The notes under the pieces were generated by a model. The model saw only the letters and a program-made list of their open reading frames with translations, did not search any database and was not told where the DNA came from. Both the position numbers and the translations under genes were made by a program. A stretch of 38,486 bases of DNA from a crenarchaeote SCGC AAA261-N23. GTDB lineage: Archaea; Thermoproteota; Thermoprotei; Gearchaeales; Gearchaeaceae. Numbering within the stretch: the stretch's first letter is position 1; each line of letters starts with the position of its first letter. The stretch spans positions 1-38,486 of the forward strand of contig AQVQ01000003.1 in the NCBI GenBank assembly GCA_000375685.1, read 5' to 3'. Positions 24,629 to 32,281 of this stretch are shown here, piece after piece.

Positions 24629-25144
24629 ATGACTGATCCTAGATACGTCCCAGCAGATATGCTCATCAATGAGATAACAAATTATCTAAAAGAGAATGTA
24701 AAAGAGATTAAGCCGCCTGAATGGGCGGCCTTCGTTAAGACCTCAACCGGAAAAGAAAGATTACCTATACAAAACGACTGGTGGTATAGAAGAAGCGCCT
24801 CAATCTTGAGAAAACTATACTTAATAGGACCTGCGAGTGTGAAAACTTTTAGAACAATTTATGGAACTAGAAAAAGATACGGCCAAAGAATGGAACACCA
24901 TGTAAAGGGTAGTGGAAGTATAATAAGAGAGATCTTACAACAGCTAGAAAAGGCTGGCTTGGTGGAAAAAACAAAAGAGGGAAGAATTTTGACTAAACAA
25001 GGAAGGTCAATAATAAATAAGTTATCAACTAAAATATTTAATGAATTAATAAAGATTAGACCAGAATTAATTAAATATAAGCCTGGGGGTGGTAAAGTTG
25101 GAGGAGGACCAAGAACTGGAAGAGCTAAGGAGAAGAAAACTTGA
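24629..25144 (+). CDS. rps19e: Ribosomal protein S19e (eS19)
   Basis: Small-subunit protein of the archaeal/eukaryotic type. Recognised by YVPADMLINEITNYL, the block KPPEWAAFVKTSTGKERLP, DWWYRRSASILRKLY and RILTKQGRSIINKLS. Length 171 with an additional Gly/Lys-rich basic tail (KPGGGKVGGGPRTGRAKE). That tail is encoded in the region overlapping the start of the PDCD5 gene in another frame, by 47-56 nt depending on the start chosen there. Confidence 0.93.
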   Translation: MTDPRYVPADMLINEITNYLKENVKEIKPPEWAAFVKTSTGKERLPIQNDWWYRRSASILRKLYLIGPASVKTFRTIYGTRKRYGQRMEHHVKGSGSIIREILQQLEKAGLVEKTKEGRILTKQGRSIINKLSTKIFNELIKIRPELIKYKPGGGKVGGGPRTGRAKEKKT

Positions 25145-25436
25145 AGAATATCAAAGAAGGATAGAAGAAGCATACATTAGGGAACAACAGAAAAAAGAAC
25201 TGGAAGAAAGGAAAGCACAAATACTTAGGAAAATACTTACTCCCGAAGCAAGAAGCAGGATGGAAACATTAAAGCTTGTTAAAAAAGATCTTGTTGAACA
25301 GCTTGAAGCACAACTTATACAGCTTGCACTTAATGGGAGGATTAAAGCTCCAATTACGGATGAGCAATTAAAGGCTATGCTGAAAAGTTTGCAGCAACCT
25401 TCAGAAACAAAAATTAGAATAATAAGAAGAGAATAA
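25098..25436 (+). CDS. PDCD5-family DNA-binding protein
   Basis: A small basic/acidic helical protein of about 112 residues, homologous to archaeal PDCD5 (TFAR19) proteins. Family marks are LEELRRRKLEEYQRR near the N-terminus, ILRKILTPEARSRMETLKLV, and APITDEQLKAMLKSL. I prefer the TTG at 25098, preceded by ggtgg with good spacing and matching the usual family N-terminus; a GTG at 25089 is also possible. Overlaps S19e in a different frame; its stop overlaps the L39e start (TAATG). Found in most archaeal S19e-L39e clusters. Confidence 0.88.
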   Translation: MEEDQELEELRRRKLEEYQRRIEEAYIREQQKKELEERKAQILRKILTPEARSRMETLKLVKKDLVEQLEAQLIQLALNGRIKAPITDEQLKAMLKSLQQPSETKIRIIRRE

Positions 25437-25600
25437 TGGCCAAAAACAAAACACTTTATAAAAAGAAAAAACTGGCCAAAGAGAATAAGTTATCTAAGCC
25501 TGTTCCAATTTGGGTCACAGCCAAAACAAGACCTGGAGGAAAAAGATTAAGAAGGACCAATCGTAGAAGGACCTGGAGAACATCATCAATTAAACCATGA
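25436..25600 (+). CDS. rpl39e: Ribosomal protein L39e (eL39)
   Basis: A 54-codon gene: ATG at 25436 overlapping the previous stop, TGA at 25598-25600. The product starts MAKNKTLYKKKKLAKENKLS, then VPIWVTAKT and RRTNRRRTWRTSSIKP. This matches eL39 (KxRLAKAxKQNRPVPxWV...RRNWRRxxL) in length and in the VPIWV and RRTW segments. It is very basic and has a neighbouring ATGA overlap with L31e. Confidence 0.93.
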   Translation: MAKNKTLYKKKKLAKENKLSKPVPIWVTAKTRPGGKRLRRTNRRRTWRTSSIKP

Positions 25601-25932
25601 GTAAAGAAGAGAAAGTTGAAGAAAAGGTTGAGACAAAGAAAGAAGAAATCTATGAGGAATTTCTAGAAGAGGGCGAAAAAGTTAAAGAAGAAAAAGTTAT
25701 AACTATCAACCTTAGAAATTCCAAAAAAGCACCACAATTAAAAAGAGCTAAAAGAGCTATTAACGAGCTGAAAAATAGAATAGCTCAATATACGAAACTA
25801 AACGAAGTGATAATTCATAATAATGTTAACATGATTGTGTGGCAAAGAGGGGCAAAAAAGCCACCTTCAAGAATAAAGGTTAGGTTGGTTTTAACAGATA
25901 AAAATAAAGCATTAGTTTTACCATTACAGTAG
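25597..25932 (+). CDS. rpl31e: Ribosomal protein L31e (eL31)
   Basis: Large-subunit protein with the family block INLRNSKKAPQLKRAKRAIN, EVIIHNNVNMIVWQRGAKKP and PSRIKVRLVLTDKNKAL. Length 111. A long acidic N-terminal extension of about 34 residues (KEEKVEEKVETKKEEIYEE) precedes the conserved domain, unlike the usual 85-90 residue archaeal protein. ATGA overlap with L39e and TAGTGG overlap with the aIF6 start. Confidence 0.92.
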   Translation: MSKEEKVEEKVETKKEEIYEEFLEEGEKVKEEKVITINLRNSKKAPQLKRAKRAINELKNRIAQYTKLNEVIIHNNVNMIVWQRGAKKPPSRIKVRLVLTDKNKALVLPLQ

Positions 25933-26609
25933 TGGCTGGAACATCAAGAGGCTTTATTTATAACTCAGAAATAGTAGGTGCTTATGCATTTGCTACAGAT
26001 GATGTTTGTTTTTTACCAAAAGGCATAGATAACAAAATTAAAAAGCTTTTCATAGAAACACTCGAAACTGAAATTGTTGAAATAAATATTTCAAACAGCC
26101 CATTGATCGGTGTATTCATAGTCGCTAATGAAAATGGCGCATTACTGCCTTGGACTTCTACCAAAGAGGAAATAGAGATATTGAAATCATATTTTAAAAA
26201 CGTAGAAATTTTACAATCTAAATATAATGCGTTGGGAAATCTAATCAGTGTTAATTCATATGGCGCAATATTACACATAAGTTTTGATAAAGAAGAAATC
26301 GAGACTGTAAAAAATACTCTAAAGATAAAAAAATTAGCTTATCTGAACAAGGGGAAACCTTTAGCAAGCTATATTTTTGTAGATAATAATGGTTTTCTTG
26401 CGTCCCCTTGCTTTGACGATAATGATCTAAAATTATTTGAGGAAGTTTTTTCAGTAAAAGGCGACATAGGAACAGTAAATAGGGGAAGTAATATTATTAA
26501 GCTAGGTATAATTAAGAATAATAAAGGAATAATTGTAGGGGGGTTGACCACAGGTGCAGAGATTGCGAAAATTGAACAAATCCTTGGATTCGCAAAAAAG
26601 CCTAAATAA
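25932..26609 (+). CDS. eif6: Translation initiation factor aIF6
   Basis: The anti-association factor that binds the large ribosomal subunit. Its five-fold quasi-repeat shows in recurring ANENGALLPWTS, NSYGAILHISF and VDNNGFLASPCF motifs spaced about 40-45 residues apart. Length 225, usual for the family. The start is a GTG overlapping the L31e stop. The end overlaps the L18a gene. Confidence 0.93.
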   Translation: MAGTSRGFIYNSEIVGAYAFATDDVCFLPKGIDNKIKKLFIETLETEIVEINISNSPLIGVFIVANENGALLPWTSTKEEIEILKSYFKNVEILQSKYNALGNLISVNSYGAILHISFDKEEIETVKNTLKIKKLAYLNKGKPLASYIFVDNNGFLASPCFDDNDLKLFEEVFSVKGDIGTVNRGSNIIKLGIIKNNKGIIVGGLTTGAEIAKIEQILGFAKKPK

Positions 26610-26805
26610 ATACGAAGCCAAGGGTATAGTAAAAAAAGGTAAAGATTTCAAGCTATCTTTTAGAACTTATGTATACGCATATTCTTTGAAACATGCTATA
26701 GATGTTCTATTATCTAGACTAGGAAGTAATTATAAAGCTAAAAGAAGCAACATTGAAATTGAATATATAGTAGAGGTTAAAGAAGATGAGCAGCAAGGAA
26801 AGTGA
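26563..26805 (+). CDS. rplX: Ribosomal protein L18a/LX (eL20)
   Basis: A small archaeal LX protein. The conserved domain is KYEAKGIVKKGKDFKLSFRT, then YSLKHAIDVLLSRLGSNYKAKRSNIEIEYI. The start is uncertain: GTG 26554, TTG 26563 or TTG 26584 are in frame. I chose the TTG at 26563 because ggtg lies six bases before it, but family comparison would also accept 26584. Overlaps aIF6 upstream and prefoldin downstream (20 nt). Confidence 0.85.
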   Translation: MRKLNKSLDSQKSLNKYEAKGIVKKGKDFKLSFRTYVYAYSLKHAIDVLLSRLGSNYKAKRSNIEIEYIVEVKEDEQQGK

Positions 26806-27208
26806 AATAAATAGAAAAGTTTTAGAGTATGAGTATTATAAGCAACTTTTAGATAATTATCAGAATGAATTCACAGCTATAACTGCTTTATTAAATGAAG
26901 TAGATACCACTCTTTCCACAATCAACGAATTATATAAATTAAAGAGTGAGCAAACGGAAATTTATGCTTCACTTGGAAGCGGTTCTTATCTTAAAGTTAA
27001 TCTTACAAAAGAGAATAAAATTTTACTAAATGTGGGCGCTAAGATATTCATTGAGTATACTTTAGAACAAGCTACTGATTTCTTAAATAGAAGGAAACAA
27101 AAAATAACAGAATCATTGGAGAACACAAGTAAAATAATAAGGGAATTAAGTTTAATAGTTTCAAGATTAGAGTCTGAAATAGCTAAATTAACTGAAACAA
27201 AACGGTAA
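26786..27208 (+). CDS. pfdA: Prefoldin alpha subunit
   Basis: A co-chaperone that binds unfolded proteins as an alpha2beta4 hexamer. A 140-residue protein with N- and C-terminal coiled coils (LEYEYYKQLLDNYQNEF and RELSLIVSRLESEIAKLTE). A central beta-hairpin region has the family phrase YASLGSGSYLKVNL and ILLNVGAKIFIEYTLEQA. Its stop overlaps the ftsY start (TAATG). Confidence 0.92.
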   Translation: MSSKESEINRKVLEYEYYKQLLDNYQNEFTAITALLNEVDTTLSTINELYKLKSEQTEIYASLGSGSYLKVNLTKENKILLNVGAKIFIEYTLEQATDFLNRRKQKITESLENTSKIIRELSLIVSRLESEIAKLTETKR

Positions 27209-28104
27209 TGTTTTCCGGTCTGAAGAAAGTTTTCAATTCGCTTAAAGAGAAAATTTTAACAACTGAACTAAGCAAAGAGGACTTAAAGGAAGAATTATGG
27301 CGATTTGAATTAAAGCTGGTAGAAAATAATGTAGCTGCAGAAATAGCCCATACGATAGTCGATGAAATTGCTAGTAAATTAGAAACAAAAAAATTTTCTA
27401 GATTTGAAGGAACAGATAAAATAATTAATTCAATTTATAGAGAATCACTTGAAAATTTATTGGAAGAGGTTCCTGAATATGATCTAATCAACGAAATTAA
27501 GAAAAATAAGCCCTACATAATTCTTTTTGTAGGAATAAACGGTACAGGTAAAACAACTTCTATAGCGAAGATTTGTAATTTTCTAAAAAATAAGTATGGG
27601 TTTAAATGTCTGCTAGCTTGTGCTGATACTTTCAGGGCAGGTGCAATAGAACAGTTAGAGAGTCATGCAAAAGTTTTGAATGTTATGATGATAAAGCACA
27701 AATATGGCTCTTCTCCTACAGCTGTAGCCTATGATGCTGTAATGTATGCGAAAAAGTATGATGTTGACGTCGTATTAATAGATACGGCTGGTAGAATGGA
27801 TACCGATATTAATTTAATCAATGAAATGAAAAAGTTAGTAAGAGTGATTAAACCAAATGCAATTTTACTTGTTGTGGACAGCTTGTCAGGAAATGATGCT
27901 TACTATCAAGCAGAAATTTTCAACAAAGAATTAAACATCACAGGCTATATACTAACCAAGGTAGATGCAGATGAAAGGGGCGGTACAATTTTATCTTTGA
28001 TATATTCTACAAAAAAACCAATCTTATTTGTAGGTACCGGAACAAGTTATGAAGATATTATACCTATTAATAAGGAATGGATAATAAGTAAATTGTTAGA
28101 ATAA
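27208..28104 (+). CDS. ftsY: Signal recognition particle receptor FtsY
   Basis: SRP-receptor GTPase that docks SRP at the Sec translocon. NG domain: G1 VGINGTGKTTSIAK, then ADTFRAGAIEQLE, the G3 region DTAGRMDTD, G4 TKVDADERGG and the closing FVGTGTSYEDIIP. Length 298 with only a short N-terminal extension (no long acidic A domain), as usual in archaea. Tightly coupled on both sides (TAATG); its partner secE is two genes downstream. Confidence 0.94.
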   Translation: MFSGLKKVFNSLKEKILTTELSKEDLKEELWRFELKLVENNVAAEIAHTIVDEIASKLETKKFSRFEGTDKIINSIYRESLENLLEEVPEYDLINEIKKNKPYIILFVGINGTGKTTSIAKICNFLKNKYGFKCLLACADTFRAGAIEQLESHAKVLNVMMIKHKYGSSPTAVAYDAVMYAKKYDVDVVLIDTAGRMDTDINLINEMKKLVRVIKPNAILLVVDSLSGNDAYYQAEIFNKELNITGYILTKVDADERGGTILSLIYSTKKPILFVGTGTSYEDIIPINKEWIISKLLE

Positions 28105-29057
28105 TGGATCATTTTATGGAAATAATAAAGGGACTCAGGGGAAGAGATTTGCTTTCTATCACTGATCTATCTAGGCAAGAAATACTGGCTTTAATAGATT
28201 TAACAGAAATGCTTAAAAAATTGGCAAAAATAGGTGTAAAAGAGACAAAGTATTTGACCGGTAAAAAAATTGTAATGATATTTCAAAAACACTCTACGAG
28301 AACTAGATCCTCTTTTTCTGTTGCATTACAAGAACTAGGCTCATATGCGTACTACTTTGGATGGAATGAACTACAGCTAGCAAGAGGAGAGACAATAAAA
28401 GATACTGCCTTGATGCTCAATAGATACTTTGATGGTGCTATATTGAGGGTGTATAAACATTCTGATCTTGAAGAGTTTGCAAAATTTTTTGATGGACCTG
28501 TAATTAATGCATTAAGCGACTTGGAGCACCCTTGTCAAATTATTGCAGATTTCTATACTATTCGTGAAAAGATAGGAAATTTGAATAAAGTTAAAATTGC
28601 TTACTTGGGCGATGGAGGTAATAATGTTGCAAATAGCTTAATTTTAGGTTCTGCTATAATAGGAATAAACATTTTTATAGCTTCCCCAAAAAAATATCAA
28701 CCGTTACCAGTGATTCTACAGAAAGCAGAAAGATTCGCTGAAAAATCGGGTTCTATAATAAAGGTAACAGAAAACATTAAAGAGGCAATATCCGACGCTG
28801 ACATAATATATACTGATACTTTTGTCTCAATGGGCATGGAAAATGAGAGAGAAATTAGATTAAAAGAATTAAGAGATTACCAAGTTAATGAGAAAATATT
28901 CGAAATGAATCCAAATGCTTACTTTATGCATTGTGCTCCATGGCATGTGGGAGAGGAAGTAACAGAAAGCGTGGTCTATGGAAAAAATTCTATAGTTTTT
29001 GACCAAGCAGAAAATAGATTACATTCAAGCAAATCTATTTTGATAACCCTATTTTGA
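28104..29057 (+). CDS. argF: Ornithine carbamoyltransferase
   Basis: Condenses ornithine and carbamoyl phosphate to citrulline in arginine synthesis. The carbamoyl-phosphate site is STRTRSS (S64-S70) and HPCQ in DLEHPCQIIADFYT. The ornithine-side SMG loop is DTFVSMGMENE, which separates it from aspartate carbamoyltransferase. The usual HCLP motif reads HCAP (276-279), with Ala for Leu. Length 317, normal. It is embedded in a translation/secretion operon, overlapping the ftsY stop; no other arginine genes are in the window. Confidence 0.88.
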   Translation: MDHFMEIIKGLRGRDLLSITDLSRQEILALIDLTEMLKKLAKIGVKETKYLTGKKIVMIFQKHSTRTRSSFSVALQELGSYAYYFGWNELQLARGETIKDTALMLNRYFDGAILRVYKHSDLEEFAKFFDGPVINALSDLEHPCQIIADFYTIREKIGNLNKVKIAYLGDGGNNVANSLILGSAIIGINIFIASPKKYQPLPVILQKAERFAEKSGSIIKVTENIKEAISDADIIYTDTFVSMGMENEREIRLKELRDYQVNEKIFEMNPNAYFMHCAPWHVGEEVTESVVYGKNSIVFDQAENRLHSSKSILITLF

Positions 29058-29104
29058 ATAAAGTTTATTAAAATGAAAGCGAGTAATATCACACATCGTC
29101 AGGT

Positions 29105-29380
29105 TTGTCAGAAAAATTAAAATCGATTTGGAACTCTGTTAGAAACATTTTATCTTTAGCAGTCAAACCTACGAAAAGTGAATTTAATTTAATGTTTAAA
29201 ATTGTAGGGGTCGGATTTTTAATAATTGGAACCTACAGTTTTGTAATTAGCATGTTAGGTTTTGGTTTGCAGAGTTTGAACATTTCAAGCATACCACAAA
29301 TAGTTATATTAATATTTACAGCTATAATTGGTTTAGTATTATTATTATATTACTATGGTTCAAGAAGAAAGCTCTGGTAA
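29105..29380 (+). CDS. secE: SecE, Sec translocase gamma subunit
   Basis: A small subunit of the SecYE translocon. The amphipathic family segment LAVKPTKSEFNLMFKIVGVG precedes a transmembrane helix (FLIIGTYSFVISMLGF). The TTG start at 29105 is the best in frame. Length is 91 with a second hydrophobic stretch (IPQIVILIFTAIIGLVLLLYY), while archaeal SecE usually has one membrane helix. The end overlaps spt5 by 26 nt. This places SecE just before Spt5, its common neighbour. Confidence 0.83.
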   Translation: MSEKLKSIWNSVRNILSLAVKPTKSEFNLMFKIVGVGFLIIGTYSFVISMLGFGLQSLNISSIPQIVILIFTAIIGLVLLLYYYGSRRKLW

Positions 29381-29834
29381 GCAAGTAGATACTAAAATAT
29401 TCGCTGTTAGAGTAACAACTGGTTACGAAAACACAACGGCCTTTATAATAAATGAAAGATATAAGGCTGTAGCAGATAAAACAACCGTAGTTTCTGCGTT
29501 AGTACTGGATGAAATGAGATCATATGTAATGATAGAAGCTAAAAACATGGGTGATGTGCTTACCTTGATTTACGGCTTAAAACATGTTAAAGGACAAATA
29601 AAAGGAATGATAGACATTAAAGAAATAGAACACCTAATAGTGCCTAAGGAGGTTATTAAAGAACTTAAGGAAGGTTACGAGGTAGAAATAACTTTTGGTC
29701 CCTTTAAGGGAAGTATTGCAGAAATAATCGGTGTGGATAAAAGTAAAAATGAAGTTAGAGTAATTTTAAAAGATGCTCCAACTCAAATTCCTATACAGCT
29801 TTCTGCGGATTACATAAAAGTTATAAAGAAGTAG
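29355..29834 (+). CDS. spt5: Transcription elongation factor Spt5 (NusG homologue)
   Basis: Elongation factor that with Spt4 closes the RNA polymerase cleft. NGN domain (residues about 12-90): KIFAVRVTTGYENTTAFIIN, MRSYVMIEAKNM, LKHVKGQIKGMI. KOW domain (about 105-155): EVEITFGPFKGSIAEIIGVD. Length 159, usual for archaea. Overlaps secE. Confidence 0.93.
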   Translation: MVQEESSGKQVDTKIFAVRVTTGYENTTAFIINERYKAVADKTTVVSALVLDEMRSYVMIEAKNMGDVLTLIYGLKHVKGQIKGMIDIKEIEHLIVPKEVIKELKEGYEVEITFGPFKGSIAEIIGVDKSKNEVRVILKDAPTQIPIQLSADYIKVIKK

Positions 29835-29850
29835 AAAGTAGGAATAAATT

Positions 29851-30339
29851 ATGCCCAAATCAAAATCGTTCAACTTTACCATTGAGGGCGGTAAAGCTAC
29901 AGGTGGACCGCCAATTGGTCCAGCCTTAACACCCTTAGGTATTAATGTGATGGATGTAGTTAAGAAAATAAATGATTTGACCAAAGAGTTTGCTGGTATG
30001 CGAGTACCGGTAACTGTTAAAGTCGATGAAGAAACTAAGGAATTTGAAATCGAAATAGGCACACCTTCAACAGCTGCGCTCTTATTACACGAGCTTAAAG
30101 TTGAAAAAGGGTCGTCTTCGCCTGCAAAACAAAAAGCTGGAAATTTGACCATAAATCAAGTTGTAAAGATTGCAAAGCTTAAAATGAAAGACTTATTAGC
30201 AAAAGACTTAAAAGCGGCAACTAAAGAGATTCTTGGTACGTGTCTTAGTTTTGGCATCACAGTAGAAAATAAAGATCCTAGAGAAGTTCAAAAAGAAATA
30301 GATAAAGGTCTTTATGATGATTTATTTAAAGAAGTATAA
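29851..30339 (+). CDS. rpl11: Ribosomal protein L11 (uL11)
   Basis: Part of the GTPase-associated centre. Family signature KATGGPPIGPALTPLGINVM near the N-terminus; C-terminal RNA-binding domain with EILGTCLSFGITVENKDPRE. Length 162. Followed after 2 nt by L1. Confidence 0.95.
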   Translation: MPKSKSFNFTIEGGKATGGPPIGPALTPLGINVMDVVKKINDLTKEFAGMRVPVTVKVDEETKEFEIEIGTPSTAALLLHELKVEKGSSSPAKQKAGNLTINQVVKIAKLKMKDLLAKDLKAATKEILGTCLSFGITVENKDPREVQKEIDKGLYDDLFKEV

Positions 30340-30341
30340 CA

Positions 30342-31004
30342 ATGTCAAAAGCTTTACAAAAATCTGAAACCGACATTGAGGTAATAAGAGACGCTTTAAA
30401 AAAGCTAGAAAATACTAAAAAGAGGAAGTTTACTCAATCATACGAATTGATTATAAACTTATCAGATGTTGATGTTAAGAAAATTGCAAACAAATTTAAT
30501 CTTATACTTAAATTGCCAAATAAAATATCTAAGGATATCAAGGTTTGTGTTTTTGCAGAGAAGGATATAGCAAAATTAGCAGAAGAAGCGAGTGCAGATT
30601 TGATAATGAGAAGGACAGATTTAGAAAAACTTCAGGGAAATAAGAGAGAATTAAAGAAAATTGCCAAGAAATTTAACTTTTTTTTGTCACAACCAGACTT
30701 GATGCCCTTGGTAGGAAAATTACTTGGGCCATATTTAGGATCAAGAGGTAAGTTGCCCCAGGTGATTTATCCAAACTCAGATGTTGCAGGCATAATCAAA
30801 GATTTAAAGCAAAGTGTTAAAATTAGAGTCAAAAATCAACCTACTATAAGTTGTATTATAGGTAAAGAAAATGATGGTATTGAAAAAGTGGCTGAAAACG
30901 CATTATATATAATAAACGAGGTTCAAAAAATTCTAGCTGGAGAAGGTAGAATTAAAAGTGTTTATATTAAAAAAACTATGTCTGATCCTGTAAGAATAAA
31001 GTAA
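30342..31004 (+). CDS. rpl1: Ribosomal protein L1 (uL1)
   Basis: L1 stalk protein. Family marks are RKFTQSYELIINLSDVDVKK, the glycine-rich LMPLVGKLLGPYLGSRGKLP and IKSVYIKKTMSDPVRI at the C-terminus. Length 220. Sits 1-2 nt from both neighbours in the L11-L1-L10-L12 block. Confidence 0.95.
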   Translation: MSKALQKSETDIEVIRDALKKLENTKKRKFTQSYELIINLSDVDVKKIANKFNLILKLPNKISKDIKVCVFAEKDIAKLAEEASADLIMRRTDLEKLQGNKRELKKIAKKFNFFLSQPDLMPLVGKLLGPYLGSRGKLPQVIYPNSDVAGIIKDLKQSVKIRVKNQPTISCIIGKENDGIEKVAENALYIINEVQKILAGEGRIKSVYIKKTMSDPVRIK

Positions 31005-31005
31005 A

Positions 31006-31881
31006 ATGTCATTGCGTTATAGAGCTACTAAAAAAGTTACAAGAGCTAGAAAAGCACAATATATCAACGAATTGTTAGATTACTTTAGTAAATACAAGTA
31101 TCTAATAGTAGGAAATTTGGTCGGATTAGGTAGTAGTGAAATACAGGAATTGAGAAAAATAATAAGAAATTATGGAATATTAAAAGTTGCAAAAAACAGT
31201 TTAGTAAGGATTGCGCTAGAAAAAAAGTTCGGATCCGAACTTAAAGAAAAATTGGAGAAAAAGTTGGTTAACCAGAATTGCTTTATATTTACTAACTTAA
31301 ATCCTTACGAGTTTTACTTATTACTAGAAAAGAATAAAATATATACGGCTGCTCAACCTGGAATGAAAGCTCCTGTAGATATTGTTATCCCTTCAGGTAA
31401 TACTGGGCTGACGCCTGGACCATTACTGAGCAAATTTAGTAAGCTGAAGATACCGACTAAAATAGAAGAAGGGTCTGTTTGGATAACAAAAGATACAGTA
31501 GTAACTAAACAAGGTTCAGAAATAACTAAAGAAGTTGTTGAATTACTAAACCTTTTAAATATAAAGCCAATTGCCAAAACTCTTCAAATCAAATTCTTTT
31601 TCGACGGAAGGAGTATAGTCGAAGGTATTACTTTGGATGTTGAAGCAATAAGAAAAGATGTGATAGATGCGTATAGTAACGCAGTTAAATTAGCAATTAA
31701 CGCAACTTTACCTGTACCTGAAATATTGCACATAATACTTTCTAATGCGCAAGCAAATGCTATTAAAATACTTCAGAGTGTTGTTTTGCCCGAGAAAGAG
31801 AGCTTAAAATACAATGTAATTAAGGCGCATGCATTAGCTAAATCAATACTAGGTAGGATTGAGACCACAAAAAATGAATAA
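31006..31881 (+). CDS. rpl10: Ribosomal protein L10/P0 (uL10), short C-terminus
   Basis: Base of the ribosomal P stalk. N-terminal rRNA-binding domain includes LVGLGSSEIQELRKIIRNYG and NSLVRIALEKKFG; the insertion domain has PGPLLSKFSKLKIPTKIEEG. The C-terminal helical spine that holds L12 dimers is present (LPVPEILHIILSNAQANAIK). The protein stops at 291 residues with GRIETTKNE. The acidic hinge and the GLGALFG-type terminal motif found in most archaeal P0 proteins (about 335-345 residues) are missing; no frameshift explains it. Confidence 0.93.
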   Translation: MSLRYRATKKVTRARKAQYINELLDYFSKYKYLIVGNLVGLGSSEIQELRKIIRNYGILKVAKNSLVRIALEKKFGSELKEKLEKKLVNQNCFIFTNLNPYEFYLLLEKNKIYTAAQPGMKAPVDIVIPSGNTGLTPGPLLSKFSKLKIPTKIEEGSVWITKDTVVTKQGSEITKEVVELLNLLNIKPIAKTLQIKFFFDGRSIVEGITLDVEAIRKDVIDAYSNAVKLAINATLPVPEILHIILSNAQANAIKILQSVVLPEKESLKYNVIKAHALAKSILGRIETTKNE

Positions 31882-31920
31882 AAATATTTTTATTTTAGAA
31901 TAAAGATATAGTTTATTAAC

Positions 31921-32247
31921 ATGGAATACGTATATGCTGGTTTGTTATTGCATTTCGCGAAGAAAGAAATCAACGAAGATAATTTAACCAAAATATTCCA
32001 GTCTGCAGGAATACCTTACGACGAAAATAAAATTAGAATGTTTGCTGCTGCTTTAAAAGAAATAAATATAGAAGAAGTTTTAAAGAGTTCTACAGTTGTT
32101 CCAGCAGCTGTAACAGCAACGCCTACACAAGCTGCTCCAGCTACTGAAGTAAAGAAAGAAGAAAAGAAGAAAGAAGAAGAGAAGAAGAAAGAAGAAGAAG
32201 TATCTGAAGAAACGTTATCTGCTGGTCTTTCAGCTTTATTCGGGTAA
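31921..32247 (+). CDS. rpl12: Ribosomal protein L12/P1 (archaeal stalk)
   Basis: Archaeal P1-type stalk protein of 108 residues. N-terminal dimerisation domain MEYVYAGLLLHFAKKEINED and FAAALKEINIEEVL, Ala/Pro hinge, then a Lys/Glu-rich stretch and the factor-binding tail LSAGLSALFG. The TATA-like gatatagttta at about 31906-31917 may give an extra short transcript. It provides the terminal motif that L10 lacks. Confidence 0.95.
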   Translation: MEYVYAGLLLHFAKKEINEDNLTKIFQSAGIPYDENKIRMFAAALKEINIEEVLKSSTVVPAAVTATPTQAAPATEVKKEEKKKEEEKKKEEEVSEETLSAGLSALFG

Positions 32248-32281
32248 AGTTAATAGTCCAACATCTTGAGACTGTTTTCTT

